Source: Aegilops tauschii subsp. strangulata
Lineage: Eukaryota > Streptophyta > Magnoliopsida > Poales > Poaceae
DNA: 64,000 bases
Direction: 5' to 3'
NCBI RefSeq assembly: GCF_002575655.3
Contig: NC_053037.3
Coordinates: 51,704,095-51,768,094, forward strand
Below are positions 51,236 through 64,000 of the stretch, piece by piece. The notes beneath the pieces were generated by a model that saw only the letters and a list, made by a program, of their open reading frames with translations, searched no databases and had not been told where the DNA came from. The position numbers and the translations under genes are program-made. Positions within the stretch are counted from its first letter, which is position 1; the number at the start of each line of letters is the position of its first letter.

Positions 51236-54200
51236 TGTTATTTTTCATGCACCATTTTTCATGCATTTACTAATTATTTGGAGCTATAAGACCCTAAAAT
51301 TGAAAAGCATTTCAAATGAACTCTGAAAATGTTGAAAGTTGGCATGGTATCATCATTTCATCCACATAGCATCTGCAGAAAGTTGAGAGGGTCACGGCAA
51401 AAACTGGATGCACTTCGTGCGCAAAACGGACAATCTCTTTCAAAGTATCAGGATTTCATACGGAAACTCGTCTGTTACAAAGGGATTTCATTTTTTAAAA
51501 TTTATTTGAACTCCTGACTTTTTGTGTGTTCAAAATGCACCATTCAAAGCCACATCATCATTTTTCAATCCTTTCTGACTTCATTTGTTATTTTTCATGC
51601 ATTTACTAATTATTTTGAGCTATAAGACCCTAAAATTGAAAAGCATTTCAAATGAACTCTGAAAAGGTTGAAAGTCGGCATGGTATCATCATTTCATCCA
51701 CATAGCATGTGCAAGAAAGTTGAGAGGGTTACGGCAAAAACTGGATGCACTTCGTGTAAAAAACGGACAATCTCTTTGAAAGTATCAGGATTTCATATGG
51801 AAACTCGTCTGTTACAAAGGGTTTTCATTTTTTAAAACTTATTTGGACTCCTGACTTTTTGTGTGTTCAAAATGCACCATTCAAAGCCACATCATCATTT
51901 TTCAATCCTTTTTGACTTCATTTGTTATTTTTCATGCATTTACTAATTATTTTGAGCTATAAGACCCTAAAATTGAAAAGCATTTCAAATGAACTCTGAA
52001 AAGGTTGAAAGTTGGCATGGTATCATCATTTCATCCACATAGCATGTGCAAGAAAGTTGAGAGGGTTACAGCAAAAACTGGATGCACTTCGTGTACAAAA
52101 CGGACAATCTCTTTCAAAGTATCAGGATTTCATACGGAAACTCGTCTCTTACAAAGGGATTTCATTTTTTTAAACTTATTTGAAATCCTGACTTTTTGTG
52201 AGTTCAAAATGCACCATTCAAAGCCACATCATCATTTGTCAATCCTTTTTGACTTCATTTGTTATTTTTCATGCATTTACTAATTATTTTGAGCTATAAG
52301 ACCATAAAATTGAAAAGCATTTCAAATGAACTCTGAAAAGGTTGAAAGTTGGCATGGTATCATCATTTCATCCACATAGCATGTGCAAGAAAGTTGAGAG
52401 GGTCCCGGCAAAAACTGGATGCACTTCGTGTACAAAACGGACAATCTCTTTCAAAGTATCAGGATTTCATACGGAAACTCATCTGTTACAAAGGGATTTC
52501 ATTTTTTAAAACTTATTTGAACTCCTGACTTTTTGTGTGTTCAAAATGCACCATTCAAAGCCACATCATCATTTTTCAATCCTTTCTGACTTCATTTGTT
52601 ATTTTTCATGCATTTACTAATTATTTTGAGCTATAAGACCCTAAAATTGAAAAGCATTTCAAATGAACTCTGAAAAGCTTGAAAGTCGGCATGGTATCAT
52701 CATTTCATCCACATAGCATGTGCAAGAAAGTTGAGAGGGTTACGGCAAAAACTGGATGCACTCGTGTAAAAAACGGCAATCTCTTTCAAAGTATCAGGAT
52801 TTCATACGGAAACTCGTCTGTTACAAAGGGATTTCATTTTTTAAAACTTATTTGAACTCCTGACTTTTTGTGTGTTCAAAATGCACCATTCAAATCCACA
52901 TCATCATTTTTCAATCCTTTCTGACTTCATTTGTTATTTTTCATGCATTTACTAATTATTTTGAGCTATAAGACCATAAAATTGAAAAGCATTTCAAATG
53001 AACTCTGAAAAGGTTGAAAGTCTGCATGGTATCATCATTTCATGCACATAGCATGTGCAAGAAAGTTGAGAGGGTCCCGGCAAAAACTGGATGCACTTCG
53101 TGTACAAAACGGACAATCTCTTTCAAAGTATCAGGATTTCATACGGAAACTCATCTGTTACAAAGGGATTTCATTTTTTAAAACTTATTCGAACTCCTGA
53201 CTTGTTGTGTGTTCAAAATGCACCATTCAAAGCCACATCATCATTTTTCAATCCTTTCTGACTTCATTTGTTATTTTTCATGTATTTACTAATTATTTTG
53301 AGCTATAAGACCCTAAAATTGAAAAGCATTTCAAATGAACTCTGAAAAGGTTGAAAGTTGGCATGGTATCATCATTTCAACCACATAGCATGTGCAAGAA
53401 AGTTGAGAGGGTTACAGCAAAAACTGGATGCACTTCGTGTACAAAACGGACAATCTTTTTCAAAGTATCAGGATTTCATACGGAAACTCGTCTCTTACAA
53501 AGGGATTTCATTTTTTTTAAACTTATTTGAAATCCTGACTTTTTGTGTGTTCAAAATGCACCATTCAAAGCCACATCATCATTTGTCAATCCTTTCTGAC
53601 TTCATTTGTTATTTTTCATGCATTTACTAATTATTTTGAGCTATAAGACCATAAAATTGAAAAGCATTTCAAATGAACTCTGAAAAGGTTGAAAGTTGGC
53701 ATGGTATCATCATTTCATCCACATAGCATGTGCAAGAAAGTTGAGAGGGTCCCGGCAAAAATTGGATGCACTTCGTGTACAAAACGGACAATCTCTTTCA
53801 AAGTATCAGGATTTCATACGGAAACTCATCTGTTACAAAGGGATTTCATTTTTTAAAACTTATTTGAACTCCTAACTTTTTTTGTGTTCCAAATGCACCA
53901 TTCAATGCCACATCATCATTTTTCAATCCTTTCTGACTTCATTTGTTATTTTTCATGCATTTACTAATTATTTTGAGCTATAAGACCCTAAAATTGAAAA
54001 GCATTTCAAATGAACTCTGAAAAGGTTGAAAGTCGGCATGGTATCATCATTTCATCCACATAGCATGTGCAAGAAAGTTGAGAGGGTTACGGCTAAAACT
54101 GGATGCACTTCGTGTAAAAAACGGCAATCTATTTCAAAGTATCAGGATTTCATACGGAAACTCGTCTGTTACAAAGGGATTTCATTTTTTAAAACTTATT

Positions 54201-57200
54201 TGAACTCCTGACATTTTGTGTGTTCAAAATGCACCATTCAAAGCCACATCATCATTTTTCAATCCTTTCTGACTTCATTTGTTATTTTTCATGCATTTAC
54301 TAATTTTTTTTGGCTATAAGACCCTAAAATTGAAAAGCATTTCAAATGAACTCTGAAAAGGTTGAAAGTCGGCATGGTATCATCATTTCATCCACATAGC
54401 ATGTGCAAGAAATTTGAGAGGGTCCCGGCAAAAACTTGATGCACTTCGTGTACAAAACAGACAATCTCTTTCAAAGTATCGGGATTTCATACGGAAACTC
54501 TTCTGTTACAAAGGGATTTCATTTTTTAACTTATTTGAACTCCTGACTTTTTGTGTGTTCAAAATGCACCATTCAAAGCCACATCATCATTTTTCAATCC
54601 TTTCTGACTTCATTTGTTATTTTTCATGCATTTACTAATTATTTTGAGCTATAAGACCATAAAATTGAAAAGCATTTCAAATGAACTCTGAAAAGGTTGA
54701 AAGTTGGCATGGTATCATCATTTCGTCCACATAGCATGTGCAAGAAAGTTGAGAGGGTCCCGGCAAAAACTGGATGAACTTCGTGTACAAAACGGACAAT
54801 CTCTTTCAAAGTATCAGGATTTCATACGGAAACTCATCTGTTACAAAGGGATTTCATTTTTTAAAACTTATTTGAACTCCTAACTTTTTTTGTGTTCAAA
54901 ATGCACCATTCAATGCCACATCATCATTTTTCAATCCTTTCTGACTTCATTTGTTATTTTTCATGCATTTACTAATTATTTTGAGCTATAAGACCCTAAA
55001 ATTGAAAAGCATTTCAAATGAACTCTGAAAAGGTTGAAAGTCGGCATGGTATCATCATTTCATCCACATAGCATGTGCAAGAAAGTTGAGAGGGTTACGG
55101 CAAAAACTGGATGCACTTCGTGTAAAAAACGGACAATCTCTTTGAAAGTATCAGGATTTCATATGGAAACTCGTCTGTTACAAAGGGTTTTCATTTTTTA
55201 AAACTTATTTGGACTCCTGACTTTTTGTGTGTTCAAAATGCACCATTCAAAGCCACATCATCATTTTTCAATCCTTTCTGACTTCATTTGTTATTTTTCA
55301 TGCATTTACTAATTATTTTGAGCTATAAGACCCTAAAATTGAAAAGCATTTCAAATGAACTCTGAAAAGGTTGAAAGTTGGCATGGTATCATCATTTCAT
55401 CCACATAGCATGTGCAAGAAAGTTGAGAGGGTTACAGCAAAAACTGGATGCACTTCGTGTACAAAACGGACAATCTCTTTCAAAGTATCAGGATTTCATA
55501 CGGAAACTCGTCTCTTACAAAGGGATTTCATTTTTTTAAACTTATTTGAAATCCTGACTTTTTGTGTGTTCAAAATGCACCATTCAAAGCCACATCATCA
55601 TTTGTCAATCCTTTCTGACTTCATTTGTTATTTTTCATGCATTTACTAATTATTTTGAGCTATAAGACCATAAAATTGAAAAGCATTTCAAATGAACTCT
55701 GAAAAGGTTGAAAGTTGGCATGGTATCATCATTTCATCCACATAGCATGTGCAAGAAAGTTGAGAGGGTCCCGGCAAAAACTGGATGCACTTCGTGTACA
55801 AAACGGACAATCTCTTTCAAAGTATCAGGATTTCATACGGAAACTCATCTGTTACAAAGGGATTTCATTTTTTAAAACTTATTTGAACTCCTGACTTTTT
55901 GTGTGTTCAAAATGCACCATTCAAAGCCACATCATCATTTTTCAATCCTTTCTGACTTCATTTGTTATTTTTCATGCATTTACTAATTATTTTGAGCTAT
56001 AAGACCCTAAAATTGAAAAGCATTTCAAATGAACTCTGAAAAGCTTGAAAGTCGGCATGGTATCATCATTTCATCCACATAGCATGTGCAAGAAAGTTGA
56101 GAGGGTTACGGCAAAAACTGGATGCACTTCGTGTAAAAAACGGCAATCTCTTTCAAAGTATCAGGATTTCATACGGAAACTCGTCTGTTACAAAGGGATT
56201 TCATTTTTTAAAACTTATTTGAACTCCTGACTTTTTGTGTGTTCAAAATGCACCATTCAAATCCACATCATCATTTTTCAATCCTTTCTGACTTCATTTG
56301 TTATTTTTCATGCATTTACTAATTATTTTGAGCTATAAGACCATAAAATTGAAAAGAATTTCAAATGAACTCTGAAAAGGTTGAAAGTCTGCATGGTATC
56401 ATCATTTCATGCACATAGCATGTGCAAGAAAGTTGAGAGGGTCCCGGCAAAAACTGGATGCACTTCGTGTACAAAACGGACAATCTCTTTCAAAGTATCA
56501 GGATTTCATACGGAAACTCATCTGTTACAAAGGGATTTCATTTTTTAAAACTTATTCGAACTCCTGACTTGTTGTGTGTTCAAAATGCACCATTCAAAGC
56601 CACATCATCATTTTTCAATCCTTTCTGACTTCATTTGTTATTTTTCATGTATTTACTAATTATTTTGAGCTATAAGACCCTAAAATTGAAAAGCATTTCA
56701 AATGAACTCTGAAAAGGTTGAAAGTTGGCATGGTATCATCATTTCAACCACATAGCATGTGCAAGAAAGTTGAGAGGGTTACAGCAAAAACTGGATGCAC
56801 TTCGTGTACAAAACGGACAATCTTTTTCAAAGTATCAGGATTTCATACGGAAACTCGTCTCTTACAAAGGGATTTCATTTTTTTTAAACTTATTTGAAAT
56901 CCTGACTTTTTGTGTGTTCAAAATGCACCATTCAAAGCCACATCATCATTTGTCAATCCTTTCTGACTTCATTTGTTATTTTTCATGCATTTACTAATTA
57001 TTTTGAGCTATAAGACCATAAAATTGAAAAGCATTTCAAATGAACTCTGAAAAGGTTGAAAGTTGGCATGGTATCATCATTTCATCCACATAGCATGTGC
57101 AAGAAAGTTGAGAGGGTTACGGCAAAAACTGGATGCACTTCGTGTACAAAACGGACAATCTCTTTCAAAGTATCAGGATTTCATACGGAAACTCATCTGT

Positions 57201-60200
57201 TACAAAGGGATTTCATTTTTTAAAACTTATTTGAACTCCTAACTTTTTTTGTGTTCAAAATGCACCATTCAATGCCACATCATCATTTTTCAATCCTTTC
57301 TGACTTCATTTGTTATTTTTCATGCATTTACTAATTATTTTGAGCTATAAGACCCTAAAATTGAAAAGCATTTCAAATGAACTCTGAAAAGGTTGAAAGT
57401 CGGCATGGTATCATCATTTCATCCACATAGCATGTGCAAGAAAGTTGAGAGGGTTACGGCTAAAACTGGATGCACTTCGTGTAAAAAACGGCAATCTATT
57501 TCAAAGTATCAGGATTTCATACGGAAACTCGTCTGTTACAAAGGGATTTCATTTTTTAAAACTTATTTGAACTCCTGACTTTTTGTGTGTTCAAAATGCA
57601 CCATTCAAAGCCACATCATCATTTTTCAATCCTTTCTGACTTCATTTGTTATTTTTCATGCATTTACTAATTTTTTTTGGCTATAAGACCCTAAAATTGA
57701 AAAGCATTTCAAATGAACTCTGAAAAGGTTGAAAGTCGGCATGGTATCATCATTTCATCCACATAGCATGTGCAAGAAATTTGAGAGGGTCCCGGCAAAA
57801 ACTTGATGCACTTCGTGTACAAAACAGACAATCTCTTTCAAAGTATCGGGATTTCATACGGAAACTCTTCTGTTACAAAGGGATTTCATTTTTTTAACTT
57901 ATTTGAACTCCTGACTTTTTGTGTGTTCAAAATGCACCATTCAAAGCCACATCATCATTTTTCAATCCTTTCTGACTTCATTTGTTATTTTTCATGCATT
58001 TACTAATTATTTTGAGCTATAAGACCATAAAATTGAAAAGCATTTCAAATGAACTCTGAAAAGGTTGAAAGTTGGCATGGTATCATCATTTCGTCCACAT
58101 AGCATGTGCAAGAAAGTTGAGAGGGTCCCGGCAAAAACTGGATGAACTTCGTGTACAAAACGGACAATCTCTTTCAAAGTATCAGGATTTCATACGGAAA
58201 CTCATCTGTTACAAAGGGATTTCATTTTTTAAAACTTATTTGAACTCCTAACTTTTTTTGTGTTCAAAATGCACCATTCAAAGCCACATCATCATTTTTC
58301 AATCCTTTCTGACTTCATTTGTTATTTTTCATGCATTTACTAATTATTTTGAGCTATAAGACCCTAAAATTGAAAAGCATTTCAAATGAACTCTGAAAAG
58401 GTTGAAAGTCGGCATGGTATCATCATTTCATCCACATAGCATGTGCAAGAAAGTTGAGAGGGTTACGGCAAAAACTGGATGCACTTCGTGTAAAAAACGG
58501 ACAATCTCTTTGAAAGTATCAGGATTTCATATGGAAACTCGTCTGTTACAAAGGGTTTTCATTTTTTAAAACTTATTTGGACTCCTGACTTTTTGTGTGT
58601 TCAAAATGCACCATTCAAAGCCACATCATCATTTTTCAATCCTTTCTGACTTCATTTGTTATTTTTCATGCATTTACTAATTATTTTGAGCTATAAGACC
58701 CTAAAATTGAAAAGCATTTCAAATGAACTCTGAAAAGGTTGAAAGTTGGCATGGTATCATCATTTCATCCACATAGCATGTGCAAGAAAGTTGAGAGGGT
58801 TACAGCAAAAACTGGATGCACTTCGTGTACAAAATGGACAATCTCTTTCAAAGTATCAGGATTTCATACGGAAACTCGTCTCTTACAAAGGGATTTCATT
58901 TTTTTAAACTTATTTGAAATCCTGACTTTTTGTGTGTTCAAAATGCACCATTCAAAGCCACATCATCATTTGTCAATCCTTTCTGACTTCATTTGTTATT
59001 TTTCATGCATTTACTAATTATTTTGAGCTATAAGACCATAAAATTGAAAAGCATTCCAAATGAACTCTGAAAAGGTTGAAAGTTGGCATGGTATCATCAT
59101 TTCATCCACATAGCATGTGCAAGAAAGTTGAGAGGGTCCCGGCAAAAACTGGATGCACTTCGTGTACAAAACGGACAATCTCTTTCAAAGTATCGGGATT
59201 TCATACGGAAACTCATCTGTTACAAAGGGATTTCATTTTTTAAAACTTATTTGAACTCCTGACTTTTTGTGTGTTCAAAATGCACCATTCAAAGCCACAT
59301 CATCATTTTTCAATCCTTTCTGACTTCATTTGTTATTTTTCATGCATTTACTAATTATTTTGAGCTATAAGACCCTAAAATTGAAAAGCATTTCAAATGA
59401 ACTCTGAAAAGCTTGAAAGTCGGCATGGTATCATCATTTCATCCACATAGCATGTGCAAGAAAGTTGAGAGGGTTACGGCAAAAACTGGATGCACTTCGT
59501 GTAAAAAACGGCAATCTCTTTCAAAGTATCAGGATTTCATACGGAAACTCGTCTGTTACAAAGGGATTTCATTTTTTAAAACTTATTTGAACTCCTGACT
59601 TTTTGTGTGTTCAAAATGCACCATTCAAATCCACATCATCATTTTTCAATCCTTTCTGACTTCATTTGTTATTTTTCATGCATTTACTAATTATTTTGAG
59701 CTATAAGACCATAAAATTGAAAAGAATTTCAAATGAACTCTGAAAAGGTTGAAAGTCTGCATGGTATCATCATTTCATGCACATAGCATGTGCAAGAAAG
59801 TTGAGAGGGTCCCGGCAAAAACTGGATGCACTTCGTGTACAAAACGGACAATCTCTTTCAAAGTATCAGGATTTCATACGGAAACTCATCTGTTACAAAG
59901 GGATTTCATTTTTTAAAACTTATTCGAACTCCTGACTTGTTGTGTGTTCAAAATGCACCATTCAAAGCCACATCATCATTTTTCAATCCTTTCTGACTTC
60001 ATTTGTTATTTTTCATGTATTTACTAATTATTTTGAGCTATAAGACCCTAAAATTGAAAAGCATTTCAAATGAACTCTGAAAAGGTTGAAAGTTGGCATG
60101 GTATCATCATTTCAACCACATAGCATGTGCAAGAAAGTTGAGAGGGTTACAGCAAAAACTGGATGCACTTCGTGTACAAAACGGACAATCTTTTTCAAAG

Positions 60201-63200
60201 TATCAGGATTTCATACGGAAACTCGTCTCTTACAAAGGGATTTCATTTTTTTTAAACTTATTTGAAATCCTGACTTTTTGTGTGTTCAAAATGCACCATT
60301 CAAAGCCACATCATCATTTGTCAATCCTTTCTGACTTCATTTGTTATTTTTCATGCATTTACTAATTATTTTGAGCTATAAGACCATAAAATTGAAAAGC
60401 ATTTCAAATGAACTCTGAAAAGGTTGAAAGTTGGCATGGTATCATCATTTCATCCACATAGCATGTGCAAGAAAGTTGAGAGGGTCCCGGCAAAAATTGG
60501 ATGCACTTCGTGTACAAAACGGACAATCTCTTTCAAAGTATCAGGATTTCATACGGAAACTCATCTGTTACAAAGGGATTTCATTTTTTAAAACTTATTT
60601 GAACTCCTAACTTTTTTTGTGTTCAAAATGCACCATTCAATGCCACATCATCATTTTTCAATCCTTTCTGACTTCATTTGTTATTTTTCATGCATTTACT
60701 AATTATTTTGAGCTATAAGACCCTAAAATTGAAAAGCATTTCAAATGAACTCTGAAAAGGTTGAAAGTCGGCATGGTATCATCATTTCATCCACATAGCA
60801 TGTGCAAGAAAGTTGAGAGGGTTACGGCTAAAACTGGATGCACTTCGTGTAAAAAACGGCAATCTATTTCAAAGTATCAGGATTTCATACGGAAACTCGT
60901 CTGTTACAAAGGGATTTCATTTTTTAAAACTTATTTGAACTCCTGACTTTTTGTGTGTTCAAAATGCACCATTCAAAGCCACATCATCATTTTTCAATCC
61001 TTTCTGACTTCATTTGTTATTTTTCATGCATTTACTAATTTTTTTTGGCTATAAGACCCTAAAATTGAAAAGCATTTCAAATGAACTCTGAAAAGGTTGA
61101 AAGTCGGCATGGTATCATCATTTCATCCACATAGCATGTGCAAGAAATTTGAGAGGGTCCCAGCAAAAACTTGATGCACTTCGTGTACAAAACAGACAAT
61201 CTCTTTCAAAGTATCGGGATTTCATACGGAAACTCTTCTGTTACAAAGGGATTTCATTTTTTTAACTTATTTGAACTCCTGACTTTTTGTGTGTTCAAAA
61301 TGCACCATTCAAAGCCACATCATCATTTTTCAATCCTTTCTGACTTCATTTGTTATTTTTCATGCATTTACTAATTATTTTGAGCTATAAGACCATAAAA
61401 TTGAAAAGCATTTCAAATGAACTCTGAAAAGGTTGAAAGTTGGCATGGTATCATCATTTCGTCCACATAGCATGTGCAAGAAAGTTGAGAGGGTCCCGGC
61501 AAAAACTGGATGAACTTCGTGTACAAAACGGACAATCTCTTTCAAAGTATCAGGATTTCATACGGAAACTCATCTGTTACAAAGGGATTTCATTTTTTAA
61601 AACTTATTTGAACTCCTAACTTTTTTTGTGTTCAAAATGCACCATTCAAAGCCACATCATCATTTTTCAATCCTTTCTGACTTCATTTGTTATTTTTCAT
61701 GCATTTACTAATTATTTTGAGCTATAAGACCCTAAAAGTGAAAAGCATTTCAAATGAACTCTGAAAAGGTTGAAAGTCGGCATGGTATCATCATTTCATC
61801 CACATAGCATGTGCAAGAAAGTTGAGAGGCTTACGGCTAAAACTGGATGCACTTCGTGTAAAAAACGGCAATCTATTTCAAAGTATCAGGATTTCATACG
61901 GAAACTCGTCTGTTACAAAGGGATTTCATTTTTTTAAACTTATTTGAACTCCTGACTTTTTGTGTGTTCAAAATGCACCATTCAAAGCCACATCATCATT
62001 TTTCAATCCTTTCTGACTTCATTTGTTATTTTTCATGCATTTACTAATTATTTTGGGCTATAAGACCCTAAAATTGAAAAGCATTTCAAATGAATTCTGA
62101 AAAGGTTGAAAGTCGGCATGGTATCATCATTTCATCCACATAGCATGTGCAAGAAATTTGAGAGGGTCCCGGCAAAAACTTGATGCACTTCGTGTACAAA
62201 ACGGACAATCTCTTTCAAAGTATCGGGATTTCATACGGAAACTCTTCTGTTACAAAGGGATTTCATTTTTTTTAACTTATTTGAACTCCTGACTTTTTGT
62301 GTGTTCAAAATGCACCATTCAAAGCCACATCATCATTTTTCAATCCTTTCTGACTTCATTTGTTATTTTTCATGCATTTACTAATTATTTTGAGCTATAA
62401 GACCCTAAAATTGAAAAGCATTTCAAATGAACTCTGAAAAGGTTGAAAGTCGGCATGGTATCATCATTTCATCCACATAGCATGTGCAAGAAAGTTGAGA
62501 GGGTCCCGGCAAAAACTGGATGCACTTCGTGTACAAAACGGACAATCCCTTTCAAAGTATCAGCATTTCATACGGAAACTCGTCTGTTACAAAGGGATTT
62601 CATTTTTTAAAACTTATTTGAACTCCTGACTTTTTGTGTGTTCAAAATGCACCATTCAAAGCCACATCATCATTTTTCAATCCTTTCTGACTTCATTTGT
62701 TGATTTTCATGCATTTACTAATTATTTTGTGCTATAAGACCCTAAAATTGAAAAGCATTTCAAATGAACTCTGAAAAGGTTGAAAGTTGGCATGGTATCA
62801 TCATTTCATCCACATAGCATGTGCAAGAAAGTTGAGAGGGTTACGGCAAAAACTGGATGCACTTCGTGTAAAAAACGGACAATCTCTTTCAAAGTATCAG
62901 GATTTCATACGGAAACTCGTCTGTTACAAAGGGATTTCATTTTTTAAAACTTATTTGAACTCCTGACTTTTCGTGTGTTCAAAATGCACCATTCAAAGCC
63001 ACATCATCATTTTTCAATCCTTTCTGACTTCATTTGTTATTTTTCATGCATTTACTAATTATTTTGAGCTATAAGACCCTAAAATTCAAAAGCATTTAAA
63101 ATGAACTCTGAAAAGGTTGAAAGTCGGCATGGTATCATCATTTCTCACTTCATTTGTTATTTTTCATGCACTTACAAATTATTTTGAGCTATAAGACCAT

Positions 63201-64000
63201 AAAATTGAAAAGCATTTCAAATAAACTCTGAAAAGGTTGAAAAGTTGGCATTGTATCATCATTTCATCCACATAGCATGTGCAAGAAAGTTGAGAGGGTT
63301 ACGGCAAAAACTGGATGCACTTCGTGTACAAAACGGACAATCTCTTTCAAAGTATCAGGATTTCATACGGAAACTCATCTGTTACAAAGGGATTTCATTT
63401 TTTAAAACTTATTTGAACTCCTAACTTTTTTTGTGTTCAAAATGCACCATTCAAAGCCACATCATCATTTTTCAATCCTTTCTGACTTCATTTGTTATTT
63501 TTCATGCATTTACTAATTATTTTGAGCTATAAGACCATAAAATTGAAAAGAATTTCAAATGAACTCTGAAAAGGTTGAAAGTCTGCATGGTATCATCATT
63601 TCATGCACATAGCATGTGCAAGAAAGTTGAGAGGGTCCCGGCAAAAACTGGATGCACTTCGTGTACAAAACGGACAATCTCTTTCAAAGTATCAGGATTT
63701 CATACGGAAACTCATCTGTTACAAAGGGATTTCATTTTTTAAAACTTATTCGAACTCCTGACTTGTTGTGTGTTCAAAATGCACCATTCAAAGCCACATC
63801 ATCATTTTTCAATCCTTTCTGACTTCATTTGTTATTTTTCATGTATTTACTAATTATTTTGAGCTATAAGACCCTAAAATTGAAAAGCATTTCAAATGAA
63901 CTCTGAAAAGGTTGAAAGTTGGCATGGTATCATCATTTCAACCACATAGCATGTGCAAGAAAGTTGAGAGGGTTACAGCAAAAACTGGATGCACTTCGTG
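51236..64000 (+). repeat. Satellite of ~337-bp monomers with a 10-monomer higher-order repeat
   Basis: The anchor GGCATGGTATCATCATTTC (or a one-base variant) occurs 39 times, from 51341 to 63921, at intervals of 335-338 bp; the single exception is 121 bp (63126 to 63247). Variants recur every tenth monomer: TCTGCATGG with ATGCACATAG at 53023, 56390 and 59758; GGATGAACTTCG at 54706, 58074 and 61442; CATATGGAAACTCG at 51677, 55043 and 58411. The higher-order period is 3366-3368 bp, with three full copies from about 51677 to 61778. The short ORFs repeated along it are by-products of the repeat. It runs off the window end. Confidence 0.95.

Larger units (their letters stand above)
46270..64000 (-). 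mobile_element. CACTA transposon with internal satellite, extending beyond the window
   Basis: The end at 46270 is CACTAGTAGAAAAAGGGCC, the classic Triticeae CACTA (Caspar-like) terminus, followed by TTGTCCCAGTTGG-type subterminal repeats. The main ORFs read on the minus strand towards this end. No catalytic TNP2 transposase is in the window. Palindromic subterminal-type repeats recur at 50349-50583, and then a ~337-bp satellite begins that I recognise as typical of the interior of such elements. The right terminus is not in the window; whether 50.6-64 kb belongs to the same element is inferred. Confidence 0.65.

Noticed and set aside
51329..61374. Repeated 60-92-codon ORFs along the satellite (HFHPHSMCKK-type translations)
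   Set aside because: They recur because the 337-bp DNA repeats recur, they start and stop at varying places with single-base indels, and 337 is not a multiple of three. No evidence for coding.

Overview
The window looks like intergenic DNA from a large grass genome, most probably the Triticeae (wheat, Aegilops, barley or relatives). The reasons are Athila-lineage LTR retrotransposons of the Sabrina/WHAM kind with a tRNA-Asp primer site, Tat-lineage Gypsy elements with antisense genes, and CACTA transposons with CACTAGTAGAAAAAGG-type ends and a ~337-bp internal satellite. The family names are recognition by eye; the structure (LTRs, target duplications, motifs, reading frames) is read from the sequence. 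I see no rRNA or tRNA gene, no CRISPR array and no intact host gene.

Layout. 1-4814: minus-strand Athila-like element cut by the window edge, with one LTR (3301-4814). It abuts a Tat-lineage Gypsy element whose left half is 4815-7282 (integrase end, plus the 3' part of an antisense gene) and whose right half is 16876-18031 (5' part of that gene and its TATA box). The halves are separated by a complete non-autonomous Athila-lineage element, 7283-16875, with two LTRs, a 5-bp target duplication TGCGC, gag-protease, an Athila-type second ORF and no reverse transcriptase or integrase.

18032 to about 23.7 kb: a CACTA element in minus gene orientation. It has one terminus (CACTACAAAAAAATAC), a subterminal array of GGCCCA/GGCCCG motifs, a multi-exon gene of the plant Ptta/En/Spm (Transposase_24) type, tandemly repeated upstream exon-like modules and a small LINE-like insertion with a 15-bp target duplication. 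24.2-27.4 kb is mostly unrecognised, with a strong pyrimidine bias at 26.0-27.2 kb.

27447-41042: a complete 13.6-kb Tat-lineage element with ~525-bp LTRs and a tRNA-Lys primer site. Its gag-protease frame is open, its RT-RNaseH-integrase region is broken, it carries a 65-bp minisatellite, and on the opposite strand it carries a six-exon gene with its own TATA box and leader intron. 41.0-46.3 kb holds a foldback element, a CA-rich stretch, fragments of MITEs and a GC-rich single-exon gene with four 31-residue repeats and an in-frame stop (44553-45383); this is the only candidate here for a non-transposon gene.

46270 to the end: a second CACTA element, plus end at 46270. It contains a near-perfect ~140-nt foldback, a broken three-exon gene with a possible B3-like domain, another ORF, palindromic subterminal repeats and a possible snRNA-type (USE + TATA) promoter followed by a T-run. 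From about 51.24 kb to the window end there is a satellite of ~337-bp monomers organised as a 10-monomer higher-order repeat of ~3367 bp. That two-level organisation is the most striking structure here.
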